A stretch of DNA of 48,990 bases from Pseudomonadota bacterium (GTDB lineage: Bacteria > Pseudomonadota > Gammaproteobacteria > Pseudomonadales > Pseudohongiellaceae): positions 1 to 48,990 of the forward strand of contig JAQBSZ010000029.1 in NCBI GenBank assembly GCA_027623555.1. Reading direction: 5' to 3'. A program made the position numbers and the translations under genes. Under the pieces are notes generated by a model. That model did no database searches. It saw only the letters and a list, made by a program, of their open reading frames with translations, and was not told where the DNA came from. This document shows positions 8,913-16,978 of this stretch, one piece after another. How positions within the stretch are numbered: position 1 is the stretch's first letter; each line of letters begins with the position of its first letter.

Positions 8913-9482
8913 TCAAGCGAATGAGGCATAGATTATGGCAGCGATAACAATCACGGCCGTGGTCCATACCCAGACCGGCAGACCAGAATGCTGTGCTGTG
9001 GTGTCTTGCTTCAATTCCTTAGACTCACCCGAGGCCTGTGCTTCTCCAACCACGATCGCGATGAAATTACCGAAGAATTCATCCGCCATCTTTTTGGCAG
9101 CGCCATCGATCAGGCGCGCCCCGAGCTGAGCCAGTTTGCCACCCACATTGGCTTTGACCTTATAAGACAGAATCGTGGCGGCACCATCTTCAGTGAGGTT
9201 GACACTGGCTGAGCCTTTGGCAAAACCCGCTGCACCGCCCTGCCCTTCACCGACTATCGTGTAGCCATTGGGCGGGTCGATGTCGTAAAGGTTTACATTG
9301 AACTTGAACCTGGCTTTAACCGGTCCGACCTTGGCGGTTATCCTCGCCTCAAAAGTATTCTCTGAGGTGGCATCGAAACTTTCACAGCCGGGCATCGAGG
9401 CTTTCAACACATCCGTATCGTTGAGGGCTTCCCAGACCTTCTGCCGGCCTGCCTCGATGCGTTGTGCAGAGTTCATTTCCAT
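8913..9482 (-). CDS. coxG: CoxG-like SRPBCC protein with C-terminal membrane anchor
   Basis: A 189-residue CoxG family protein. The START-like (SRPBCC) domain is clear: RIEAGRQKVWEALNDTDVLKASMPGCESF, EARITAKVGPVKARF, GEGQGGAAGFAKGSASV and the helix ANVGGKLAQLGARLIDGAAKKMADEFF. After a polar linker (about residues 140-168) a single transmembrane segment (VWVWTTAVIVIAAIIYASFA) ends the protein. CoxG homologues recruit the hydroxylase to the cytoplasmic membrane or carry quinone to it, so this would connect the enzyme to respiration. ATG 9482 follows AAGGA. It is the promoter-proximal gene of the cox-type operon; a small palindrome separates it from the upstream ggt gene. Confidence 0.93.
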   Translation of the reverse strand: MEMNSAQRIEAGRQKVWEALNDTDVLKASMPGCESFDATSENTFEARITAKVGPVKARFKFNVNLYDIDPPNGYTIVGEGQGGAAGFAKGSASVNLTEDGAATILSYKVKANVGGKLAQLGARLIDGAAKKMADEFFGNFIAIVVGEAQASGESKELKQDTTAQHSGLPVWVWTTAVIVIAAIIYASFA

Positions 9483-9497
9483 AACTGCTATTCCTTG

Positions 9498-9575
9498 AAA
9501 ATAGGGACGAATTTATTTTTTCGAATTGAATGATAGCTGGCCAACCAATTAGGAAATAAATCTGTTCCTATTTTT
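9498..9575. repeat. Imperfect palindrome between ggt and coxG
   Basis: Left part AAAATAGGGACGAATTTATT (9498-9517) pairs imperfectly with GGAAATAAATCTGTTCCTAT (from 9552), giving a hairpin with AT-rich arms and an unpaired centre. The ends resemble the AAAGGGGACAGATTT-type units that accompany REP-associated transposases in Proteobacteria. It starts 16 bases upstream of the coxG start and ends five bases before the ggt stop, so it could act as a terminator or attenuator between the two operons. Confidence 0.65.
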
Positions 9576-9580
9576 AATTT

Positions 9581-11389
9581 TCACCACCCCACGGCCTGCC
9601 CATCCTTGCGATGATCGGACCCGGCACGATAGACACCGTTAACAGGATGATCTTCTGTGATGCTCTCTGGCGTGAATACCGGTTCTGGCATGGCAGGATC
9701 TTTGCTAAACAGGATGCCCTGGTAACCACCGACGCTACCACCGTTAACCGGGCGCACGGTGTGCCCCTTGGCCTGCAAGGCTCGGCCCACCAGGCTGTAG
9801 AGATCGTTTTCCAGTGCTAGTACATTGCTGTTCTGATTGTGGGTGAAACGCGCAGCATCGGTTGTCATCTGCACGTTCATGCCGTTATCTATAACATTCA
9901 CCATATGCTGTGCGTGAGTCTCTGGTTGCACCGCGCCACCCATGTTGCCAAAGGTCATCAATGGTTCTCCGTTCTGCATGACGAAGCCAGCAATGATGGA
10001 GTGGAAGGGTCGCTTGCGTGGCGCCACGACATTGGGGTGCTCTTCATCTACCGAAAACGCGACTCCGCGGTTGTGCAGAATCATGCCGTAAGGAGGTACA
10101 GTGGCACCGCTTCCATAAACGGAAAACACACTGTGAATCAGGGACACCATGTTGCCCCAGCGATCCGCCGTAGTCAGATAGATCGTGCCACCGTCCATGC
10201 CACCTTTCACCGACGGCTCCGTGGCCTGCTCCATGTCGATGCGATCACACAGCGAAGCGGCGTAGCGTTTGTCTAATAACTTGTCGGTAGGCACGTCACT
10301 GAACAGGGGATCGGCGTTATAAGCCTGCAGGTCTGAGTACGCCAGTTTCTTCGCCTCCACCAGGAAGTGCCAGTAGTCGGGATGGGAAGGTCCTAACGTG
10401 GAGAGCTTGACATCATGCACCGGTGCGCAGGTCTCGAGTATGTTCAACATCTCCAATGCCGCCCAACCCTGGCCTGGAGGAGGCAATTGAAAGATATCGT
10501 ATCCATGATAGTTCGTAGTAATCGGCTCGACCCATTCTGATTCGAACTCGGCCAGGTCAGCATGGGTCATCACACCGCCTTCACTCTGAACTTTGGCAAC
10601 GATCGCATCGGCGATGGCGCCTTCGTAAAATGCATCCCGCCCCAGCTCCTGAATGAGGCGCAAGGCGTCGGCCAGGTCCGGATTGCGCAGGATGCTATAT
10701 AAAGGTGGCACTGCGCCGTTATTGAGAAACACCGCATTGGAATCGGCATCATCACGCAGTTTCGTCTGCACACTGCCGAGATCCTGATGACGGCGTTCGG
10801 CCTGCCCCCAGCCTTCCTCTGCGATGCGCGCCGCACGCTCGAAGGTTTCCTTGAAGCCAAAATTCCCGAACCGCCTCAGCAAGGCGTCGTAGCCAGATAT
10901 CGCGCCAGGAACCGTGGCGGCGTTGACTCCGTTGGAGGGAATCCGGGTCAAGCCCAGCTCTTCCTTGAAAAATTCCGGGGTCCATCCTTCTGGTGCCCAG
11001 CCCGCCGAGTTGAGGGCGTACAACTGTTTGTCTGCGGCGCTCCAGACCAGAGCAAACAGATCGCCCCCGATACCCGTGTCATTCTGTGAAGTTACATCCA
11101 GCACGGCCGCGGCCGCCACTGCCGCGTCGATGGCGTTACCCCCTTGCTGCAGAATCTCCAGACCTGCCTGCGCCGCCAATGGATCACTGGTGGCCACCAT
11201 GCCGTGTCGGGCGAGAACTTCGGACCGGCCCTGTCCCAGCCAACCCTGGCCCCTTGCGCCTGGAGCGGCGACAATACTGGCCGCCGGATTGGCATTTTTA
11301 TCAGTAGGTATACCAAACGCATTCTGCGACTGGGCATTCACGGAACCGGCAAGGCCGAGCGCAATCGTTATTGAAATAAGGTATCGCAT
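9581..11389 (-). CDS. ggt: Gamma-glutamyltransferase, secreted
   Basis: A periplasmic N-terminal-nucleophile enzyme that hydrolyses glutathione and other gamma-glutamyl compounds or transfers the glutamyl group. From ATG 11389 (MRYLISITIALGLAGSVNA-Q, a signal peptide with GAAGG upstream) the protein has 602 residues; the frame extends 44 codons further without support. The large chain starts HGMVATSDPLAAQAG, with GGNAIDAAVAAAAVLDV and NDTGIGGDLFALVW. The autoprocessing site is G-G-T402-I-Y-L-T-T-A-D with GNMVSLIHSVF after it, so T402 is the expected nucleophile. C-terminal GNMGGAVQPETHAQ is also typical. Just downstream of the DUF3500 gene (19 bases), likely one transcript. Confidence 0.94.
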   Translation of the reverse strand: MRYLISITIALGLAGSVNAQSQNAFGIPTDKNANPAASIVAAPGARGQGWLGQGRSEVLARHGMVATSDPLAAQAGLEILQQGGNAIDAAVAAAAVLDVTSQNDTGIGGDLFALVWSAADKQLYALNSAGWAPEGWTPEFFKEELGLTRIPSNGVNAATVPGAISGYDALLRRFGNFGFKETFERAARIAEEGWGQAERRHQDLGSVQTKLRDDADSNAVFLNNGAVPPLYSILRNPDLADALRLIQELGRDAFYEGAIADAIVAKVQSEGGVMTHADLAEFESEWVEPITTNYHGYDIFQLPPPGQGWAALEMLNILETCAPVHDVKLSTLGPSHPDYWHFLVEAKKLAYSDLQAYNADPLFSDVPTDKLLDKRYAASLCDRIDMEQATEPSVKGGMDGGTIYLTTADRWGNMVSLIHSVFSVYGSGATVPPYGMILHNRGVAFSVDEEHPNVVAPRKRPFHSIIAGFVMQNGEPLMTFGNMGGAVQPETHAQHMVNVIDNGMNVQMTTDAARFTHNQNSNVLALENDLYSLVGRALQAKGHTVRPVNGGSVGGYQGILFSKDPAMPEPVFTPESITEDHPVNGVYRAGSDHRKDGQAVGW

Positions 11390-11408
11390 GCTATTGCCTT
11401 CAGTTTTA

Positions 11409-12623
11409 TTAGTGAGGTTCTGACGCCAGATGCTGCGCCAGTAAATCTTTGCCGTAGTCATTGCCATTCGGCGTTCGCACCACGGTGTGAATATGATCAC
11501 GGGTTGGAACTCCGGGCGCATTGATCTGGGTGGTACCCACAGGATTCTGATGATCGAACTCGATCAATATGACCGGGCTGTGAATGCGGTAGTAAAAGAC
11601 TGAATCCCCTGCGGCAGCGCCGATCCAGGCAAAGTAGGTAGCATCAATATGCTGGCCGATTTCCGCCATGGTGATTTCAGCATGAGGATCTCTCAGTGCG
11701 CCAACATAGGAGCGAATAACGTCCAGCAGCTTGAGTTTCTGTGCGCTGCTCATTTCTGAACCGGGCAGACCTTCAAAGTCCATGGTCAGGTTATCCTGGT
11801 TGGCCGCCGCTGCCTGATAGTTGCGGGTCTTCTCAACATTTAGCGTAGCTGTTGACTGCTGCGTTCTGTCCAGCGATTGCATCAAGTCCAGACCCAGGTC
11901 CTGTTCAGGCTGCAAGATAGTATTGCCAGCATACTTACCGGATACTGTGACAACTGGCTCTCCACCCCAGAAGGCCGGTGTCATGACTACCTGGTCACCC
12001 AGGACAAAATAGTTTATCACCAGGTGATGACCATCCAGCTGAAAACCCCAGGGGCCATCGTTTGATGGGATTCCCATGAACGTGAAATAGTATTTCTCTT
12101 CGCCATAGCGGATTGGTTCACCATTCATTTCGAACAGCGCCTGCTCCGTACGCATGATTGATTCAGTCTGCTCCACTCCTTCAGCACTCAGGGCTTCCCG
12201 TAGTAGTGCCCAGGCGACTGCTTTCTGATCAGCTGACATCTCTTCAAGACTGATGCCACGCCGCGGGAAGATGCCAACATCTACATTAGACCAATCCCGC
12301 CACTCTGGGTCGCTGATCGCGAAATGAGAACGACTGAGCTCTTCGGTATTCAGGGTTGCGAGCAGTCGATCAGCAGCAGCGCGAATCGAGTCGGTCGACA
12401 CACCTGTTGAGCGAATGGGATAGAGACCCTCTACAATGCCGGAAGAAGTTGCCACCCCTCGAAAAGGCTGCCCCATGGCTTCGGCCGCGCCACGAGAAAA
12501 TAGGCCTTTCTGGTCCAACAGATCAGGAGGATACAGTGACTGGGACAGGATGCTGCCACCGCTCAGTAACACGATGACCAGGGCGCTGAACAGAGCTGGA
12601 TAGGATCTGGCGGAAATCTTCAT
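11409..12623 (-). CDS. DUF3500 family secreted protein
   Basis: A 404-residue protein with a signal peptide (MKISARSYPALFSALVIVLLSGGSIL) that matches the DUF3500 family. Characteristic stretches are YYFTFMGIPSNDGPWGFQLD followed by GHHLVINYFVLGDQVVMTPAF, then FYYRIHSPVILIEFDHQNPV and, at the end, RDHIHTVVRTPNGNDYG. The conserved histidines and the IEFDHQ motif suggest a metal- or ligand-binding site, but the family has no proven activity that I can state. It is the first gene of a pair with ggt. Length is normal for the family. A long non-coding stretch (12624-13013) lies upstream and should carry its promoter. Confidence 0.9.
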   Translation of the reverse strand: MKISARSYPALFSALVIVLLSGGSILSQSLYPPDLLDQKGLFSRGAAEAMGQPFRGVATSSGIVEGLYPIRSTGVSTDSIRAAADRLLATLNTEELSRSHFAISDPEWRDWSNVDVGIFPRRGISLEEMSADQKAVAWALLREALSAEGVEQTESIMRTEQALFEMNGEPIRYGEEKYYFTFMGIPSNDGPWGFQLDGHHLVINYFVLGDQVVMTPAFWGGEPVVTVSGKYAGNTILQPEQDLGLDLMQSLDRTQQSTATLNVEKTRNYQAAAANQDNLTMDFEGLPGSEMSSAQKLKLLDVIRSYVGALRDPHAEITMAEIGQHIDATYFAWIGAAAGDSVFYYRIHSPVILIEFDHQNPVGTTQINAPGVPTRDHIHTVVRTPNGNDYGKDLLAQHLASEPH

Positions 12624-13013
12624 AATGCACTCTCTTTCTGGAGCCTGGATTATCAGGGAATCAGCAGAGGCTATCAGAAAAAACGAGCCAGCGAAAATCG
12701 TGGTTCCGGGCTCAGGAATGCCTGAAAGATCACACGTGCTTGAATCGAAGTTAAGTATATCCAGAATTGACTTAAGGCCAAGGCGGTGAGTGGCAGGCTG
12801 GTGTAGCGGCGATCAAAGACCAGCGCCGAGCGCAGCAAAAAGACTCGCGTATTTAGCGAGGCTGCTTTTCGGCGCGAGGGCACCCCGGAGGGGCGCGGTC
12901 CGCAGCTACGCCAGCCTGCCGCTCACCGCCGCTCGAAGGCAACAAAACCACCTCCAGTTCAATAAATAATCCAACATCCCGACTCAACGCTTTCAATGGC
13001 CTCTGGGTCAGGC
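12624..13013. other. 390-bp intergenic stretch with a large inverted repeat
   Basis: No credible gene is seen. The minus-strand frames at 12674-12883 and 12853-13188 overlap the repeat or the MATE gene and have no recognisable product or ribosome site. The stretch holds the 149-bp inverted repeat listed separately and presumably the DUF3500 promoter and the 3' end signals of the MATE gene. Confidence 0.7.
12782..12930. repeat. 149-bp inverted repeat (26-bp arms)
   Basis: Left arm 12782-12807 (GGCGGTGAGTGGCAGGCTGG...) and right arm 12905-12930 are reverse complements in 24 of 26 positions. A shorter inner inverted repeat, GACTCGC against GCGAGGC, closes a loop near 12850. It lies between the MATE and DUF3500 genes and looks like a cruciform-forming element or the remains of a small mobile element. 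No target duplication was recognised at its edges. Confidence 0.75.
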
Positions 13014-14393
13014 CTATTCCGCCATCACCATCCGCAGGCGTTCCGGATCGCGCCAGATGCCGCCACGCAGACGGGCAAGATATACCACGGCAATTGCCAG
13101 TATCAGCGCAACAAAGGTCAGCCATGATGCCCGCGGCCCATATTCGAACACCAGAATAATGAAGTACTGGGCAACCAGCATTGCCCAATGCAATGTTACC
13201 GAGGCAGTCATCAGCCAGCGGGTATCGCCTGCACCACGTAACACACCACCGGATACCAGGATAATGGCATCGGCCATGGCATAGCTGGACAGCCCGACCA
13301 TCATGAATGCGGACAATTCGCGAATCTCGGAGAAATCTCCTTGTGGAGGTGCGAATACTTCCACCAGCGGATAGCGAAAGGTGATATAGATTATCGCCAG
13401 AATCGCCGAATAGGTAATTCCCATTATAAAACCGGCAGCGATGACCTCGTTAGTGCGCTCCATGTCATTGGCCCCGACAAAACGGCCAATCAGGCTGATC
13501 ACTCCGATGTTCAGGCCGATCATCGGCACGAACGAGAGGATATCCCAGTTGAACACGATGGCCGCCGATGCACCCTGCACTACTCCGTAAGACTGAAACA
13601 TCAACAGGAACAGGTTGAAGGCGGCAACGTTTAAAAACAATTCCATGCCCGATGGAAAACCCAGGCGCAGGAATCGTCTGAGAATTCCCCAGTTCAGCTG
13701 GAAGGAATCCATCACCCGGAATTTTTCACGGTGTTCCTTCGCCAGGTAAAAACAAACAAACAAGAAAAAGGCAATGACAGTGGCGACGATGGTACTGATT
13801 CCAGCGCCAACGATTCCGAGTGCAGGAAACCCCAATTTACCAAACACCATGATGTAACACAGTGGCACATTGATGATTAAGCCACACACATCACTGATCA
13901 TGACGATGTAGGTACGACCGATGCCTGCAAAATAGGACGAGATACAGATCTTGCTGAGCGTAACCACAACCCCCAGCATGAGGATGAGGTAATAACTCCG
14001 CTCCAGTTCCACCTGGCGAGCATCGTGCCCCATGCCTTCGAAAATGCCGGCGACGAAGTAGGTGATAACGACGAACAGCGGCGAACAAAGGATGGTCAGG
14101 ATGATGCCCTGGGTAACCACCTTGGGACATTTATGGAGTTCACCGGCACCCAGGTACTGCGCTGCCATGGCATTGGCATAAGAAAGCAGCCCGGAGAAGA
14201 AACAGAAAGAGAAAAACGTAGCTACCCCTCCACCCAGGGCGGCTGCCATGTGGGTAGGATCGATCTGGGACATGAAGTAGCGATCGGTGAAGATCATGAC
14301 CGCGAACGCGCCCTGCGAGACCACCATAGGCAGGGCGATCTTCAGCAGTTCAAGCATCGTATCCCGATTAAAGTGCAATCGTTGCAACAGCAT
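13014..14393 (-). CDS. MATE family multidrug/cation efflux transporter
   Basis: A 459-residue integral membrane protein with about twelve hydrophobic segments in two halves. The start MLELLKIALPMVVSQGAFAVMIFTD-like region (after MLLQRLHFNRDT) and MAAALGGGVATFFSFCFFSGL match helices 1-2 of MATE transporters; LRLGFPSGMELFLNVAAF opens the second half, and SGGVLRGAGDTRWLM is the classic MATE signature late in the protein. Such pumps export cationic drugs or metabolites in exchange for Na+ or H+. No regulatory gene is adjacent. ATG 14393 lacks a strong ribosome site, and Met13 is a possible alternative start. It is a single gene with no clear operon partner. Confidence 0.93.
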   Translation of the reverse strand: MLLQRLHFNRDTMLELLKIALPMVVSQGAFAVMIFTDRYFMSQIDPTHMAAALGGGVATFFSFCFFSGLLSYANAMAAQYLGAGELHKCPKVVTQGIILTILCSPLFVVITYFVAGIFEGMGHDARQVELERSYYLILMLGVVVTLSKICISSYFAGIGRTYIVMISDVCGLIINVPLCYIMVFGKLGFPALGIVGAGISTIVATVIAFFLFVCFYLAKEHREKFRVMDSFQLNWGILRRFLRLGFPSGMELFLNVAAFNLFLLMFQSYGVVQGASAAIVFNWDILSFVPMIGLNIGVISLIGRFVGANDMERTNEVIAAGFIMGITYSAILAIIYITFRYPLVEVFAPPQGDFSEIRELSAFMMVGLSSYAMADAIILVSGGVLRGAGDTRWLMTASVTLHWAMLVAQYFIILVFEYGPRASWLTFVALILAIAVVYLARLRGGIWRDPERLRMVMAE

Positions 14394-14415
14394 GGGTCTC
14401 TTTATTAAAGGCTTT

Positions 14416-14460
14416 GGCTCTAAAGATTATGGATTTACAGACTATGGCTCAACAGGCTAT
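14416..14460. repeat. Three imperfect 15-bp tandem units
   Basis: Units GGCTCTAAAGATTAT (14416), GGATTTACAGACTAT (14431) and GGCTCAACAGGCTAT (14446) follow each other without spacing just upstream of the MATE start. They could serve as a binding array in the MATE promoter. The rest of the 14394-14677 gap shows nothing recognisable. Confidence 0.6.
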
Positions 14461-14677
14461 GAACTAATCAATAAGCTGACAAAAAAACCGGCTTCATGGA
14501 GTCTCCAAGGATATGCCCGATCCCGGTCATGTTAAGACACCAAACACTTGGTATGCGGTTCCTTGGCGCGGAAGAGAAATGAATAGATTTCAAAGCGAGA
14601 AGGAATGAAGTGAAATACAGTTATAAAGCCGGTCAGCATAGTACGTCATAGCCAGGCTTGAGACAATTCATAGGCAG

Positions 14678-15475
14678 CTATTTCTGGTTTTTCTTTCTCT
14701 CACGACCGACCAGAAATTCTTCGCGGGCCTGACGATAATCGTCGCTGAAGCTGGCAAGCGTAAACTGGTCACCATCGGCATGCATGACGCCGGCCGTGGC
14801 TGCCATCTGCAGCGCATTGATGCTGCGCTTGATCATCTGGGCAGCCAGTGGTGGTCGAAGGGAATAAAATTCCGCCAGTTCCCTCGCCCTGGCCTGTAGT
14901 GCAGAGCCTTCCACGACCTCATCCAGGAATCCCCAAGCAAGCAGATCGCTTGCCGATTCCAGCTCACCACCGATTACCAGCCGTTTTGCTGCCGCTGGCC
15001 CGACGAGGTTGTAGCACAGCGGCAGTGCTCCCCAGCTGAGATTCATGCCCAGTTTCACCTCTGGATAACCAATCCGGCAGTCCTGGCTGCCAACCCGAAA
15101 ATCGCAGGCGCTGGCTATACAAGCCGCCCCACCGGCTGCAGCCCCCTGCACGGCGGCGAGCGTGATCTGGTTGATCCTGAGAATGGCTTCGATCAACTCT
15201 CTCCCGAGTTGGGTTTCGCGAGACCGTTTCAGCAAATCAGTCTCTTGGCTATGGCTCTGGCGGGCAGGGTCTTTTAAATCCGCGCCAACCGAGAAGTGTT
15301 TGCCGGCACCGCAGAAAATAATGACGCGTGTGCTTGTGTCATATTTGAAAGTGTCGATGGCATCGATAATTTCCTGCATCAGCTCGAGACTGAGCGCATT
15401 TCCACTGTCCGGTCGATTGAGGCACAGAGTTGCAATGGATGCGTCACGCTCAATTGTGAGGAATTTAAAGCTCAT
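14678..15475 (-). CDS. Enoyl-CoA hydratase/isomerase family protein
   Basis: A 265-residue crotonase-fold protein, the usual length. Visible are ATLCLNRPDSGNALS, the first oxyanion-hole segment GKHFSVGADLKD, the second AVQGAAAGGAACIASACDFRV, and YPEVKLGMNLSWGALP in the active-site region. The terminal half has LLAWGFLDEVVEGSAL and AQMIKRSINAL, as usual. Crotonases hydrate or isomerise acyl-CoA esters; the exact substrate cannot be told, and no other fatty-acid gene is adjacent. The gene starts 18 bases after the DUF418 gene stop in the same direction, so the two are probably co-transcribed, though no functional tie is evident. Confidence 0.92.
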   Translation of the reverse strand: MSFKFLTIERDASIATLCLNRPDSGNALSLELMQEIIDAIDTFKYDTSTRVIIFCGAGKHFSVGADLKDPARQSHSQETDLLKRSRETQLGRELIEAILRINQITLAAVQGAAAGGAACIASACDFRVGSQDCRIGYPEVKLGMNLSWGALPLCYNLVGPAAAKRLVIGGELESASDLLAWGFLDEVVEGSALQARARELAEFYSLRPPLAAQMIKRSINALQMAATAGVMHADGDQFTLASFSDDYRQAREEFLVGRERKKNQK

Positions 15476-15493
15476 AGGCTATCGAGAGAAATA

Positions 15494-16828
15494 TCAAGCG
15501 GACTGCAATCGCAAATCTTGCTTCTTTTTATAGGTAAGGCTGCGCCATAACCATTCGACAGGGCCAAAGCGGTAGCGCTTGAGCCAATACACGCTGAAAA
15601 ATAACTGGAAGATCCACACCCCGAATACCACGTAGTAGATCTCGACCCGCTCCAGCTCTCCAGCGAGACCCAGGCCAAAGCCCATGAAGATGAAGTTGCA
15701 GATTACCGACTGGGACAGATAATTAGTCAGAGCCATCTGACCAACGGCCGCCAGTGCCGACCGTAACCAGGCGAGAACGCCTGATTTGCAGATCAGCATC
15801 ACCAGCCCGATATAGCCAATCGCCAGCGTCATGCGCCCGAGATCGTATGTTGGCCTGGCGATGGCAGTCCAGTACTGTTCGAAGCCACTGTTGACGAATG
15901 TTATGGTTTCCCAGGCATTTACTGGAATACCCACGCCGAATCCGACCAGTATCATACCGAGATAGAACCTGGTGCTGCGAGAGGCATCGAAGATTTTCCA
16001 TTTCATAAACGCCATCCCCAACAACATCATTGCCAGGGCATCCCAGAGAAAGAAAATCACCAGCATCACCGTTTGAGTAAAAATATTGATACTGGCGACA
16101 TGGCGAAAATTTTCCAAGTAGCCGCCTTGCCTTGTTTCGATGTCTTGCGCGATCAATTCCTGAGTTGCGAATTGACCTTCCATATATACCTGCCATTCAT
16201 CCATGGAGGTCTGTTGTGCTTCGGTCAATATTGTCCCGGCCGGTAGCGCCTCGATCTCAACCACTGCATCGCGCATGCGGCGGGTGTCGTAATGCAATCC
16301 TGCATGGATAAACATGAGCACTAGTAACAGCAGCAGGCTGTATAGTCCGAGCTGTTTCGCCGAGTAATCTTTGAAGAAATACAGGATCAGGCCAGCCATG
16401 CCATAGGAGTAGAGAATATCTCCCGGCCAGACGAAGATATAGGCATTGACCAGACCGAAGCCGATCAACAGAAACGTGCGGCGATAGTACAGGCCGCGAA
16501 CAATGTCTTGATCGGTATTGGGCTTCGAGGCAAAGATCAATAACCCGGCACCGAACAACATGGAGAAGATGGCCCGCATGCTGCCTTCGAACAGGATATC
16601 GATTCCCATGAAGGTCGCCAGGTTGATACCGCTTGTCGCACTATCGGCGCTCGGGTCGAAATAGGAAGCTGAAGGCAATGCGAACGCGATGATATTCATC
16701 AACAGGATGCCGAGCAGGGCTACGCCTCGCAGGGTATCGATGGATTGAATGCGCGCCTTGCCAGTAATGGGAGTAGCAGGATTGCAGTCCTCGACAGGCA
16801 CATTAATAGCAGTAGCAGTCTCAGCCAT
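15494..16828 (-). CDS. DUF418 family membrane protein (YeiB-like)
   Basis: A 444-residue membrane protein. After a short cytosolic N-terminus comes RIQSIDTLRGVALLGILLMN, the hallmark of DUF418/YeiB-type proteins, which share their N-terminal fold with acyltransferase-3/heparan N-acetyltransferase membrane enzymes. About ten hydrophobic segments follow, and the C-terminal DUF418 domain is clear in MALTNYLSQSVICNFIFMG and RYRFGPVEWLWRSLTY. A loop of about 80 residues (about 185-265) separates helices in the middle and is longer than in short family members. It may transfer acyl groups or transport a small molecule; neither is proven. The 150-bp divergent gap to the PQQ operon should hold promoters for both. 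Confidence 0.9.
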   Translation of the reverse strand: MAETATAINVPVEDCNPATPITGKARIQSIDTLRGVALLGILLMNIIAFALPSASYFDPSADSATSGINLATFMGIDILFEGSMRAIFSMLFGAGLLIFASKPNTDQDIVRGLYYRRTFLLIGFGLVNAYIFVWPGDILYSYGMAGLILYFFKDYSAKQLGLYSLLLLLVLMFIHAGLHYDTRRMRDAVVEIEALPAGTILTEAQQTSMDEWQVYMEGQFATQELIAQDIETRQGGYLENFRHVASINIFTQTVMLVIFFLWDALAMMLLGMAFMKWKIFDASRSTRFYLGMILVGFGVGIPVNAWETITFVNSGFEQYWTAIARPTYDLGRMTLAIGYIGLVMLICKSGVLAWLRSALAAVGQMALTNYLSQSVICNFIFMGFGLGLAGELERVEIYYVVFGVWIFQLFFSVYWLKRYRFGPVEWLWRSLTYKKKQDLRLQSA

Positions 16829-16978
16829 GAGTCAGGATAGTGTCTTGTCCCAGCACTGGCAACGGATTTTCTTGTATTTCTGGGTGGTCGTTCTCAAAAC
16901 TCACACGCTCTGGACTCACTCAGCCTCTGCGTTTATGCTGGCTAGAGTCCAAAAAATAAACCACAGGACAGCCCTTCT

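Noticed and set aside
12853..13188. 111-codon minus-strand frame upstream of the DUF3500/MATE gap
   Set aside because: Overlaps the MATE C-terminus and one arm of the inverted repeat; Cys/Arg/Gly-rich, no ribosome site.
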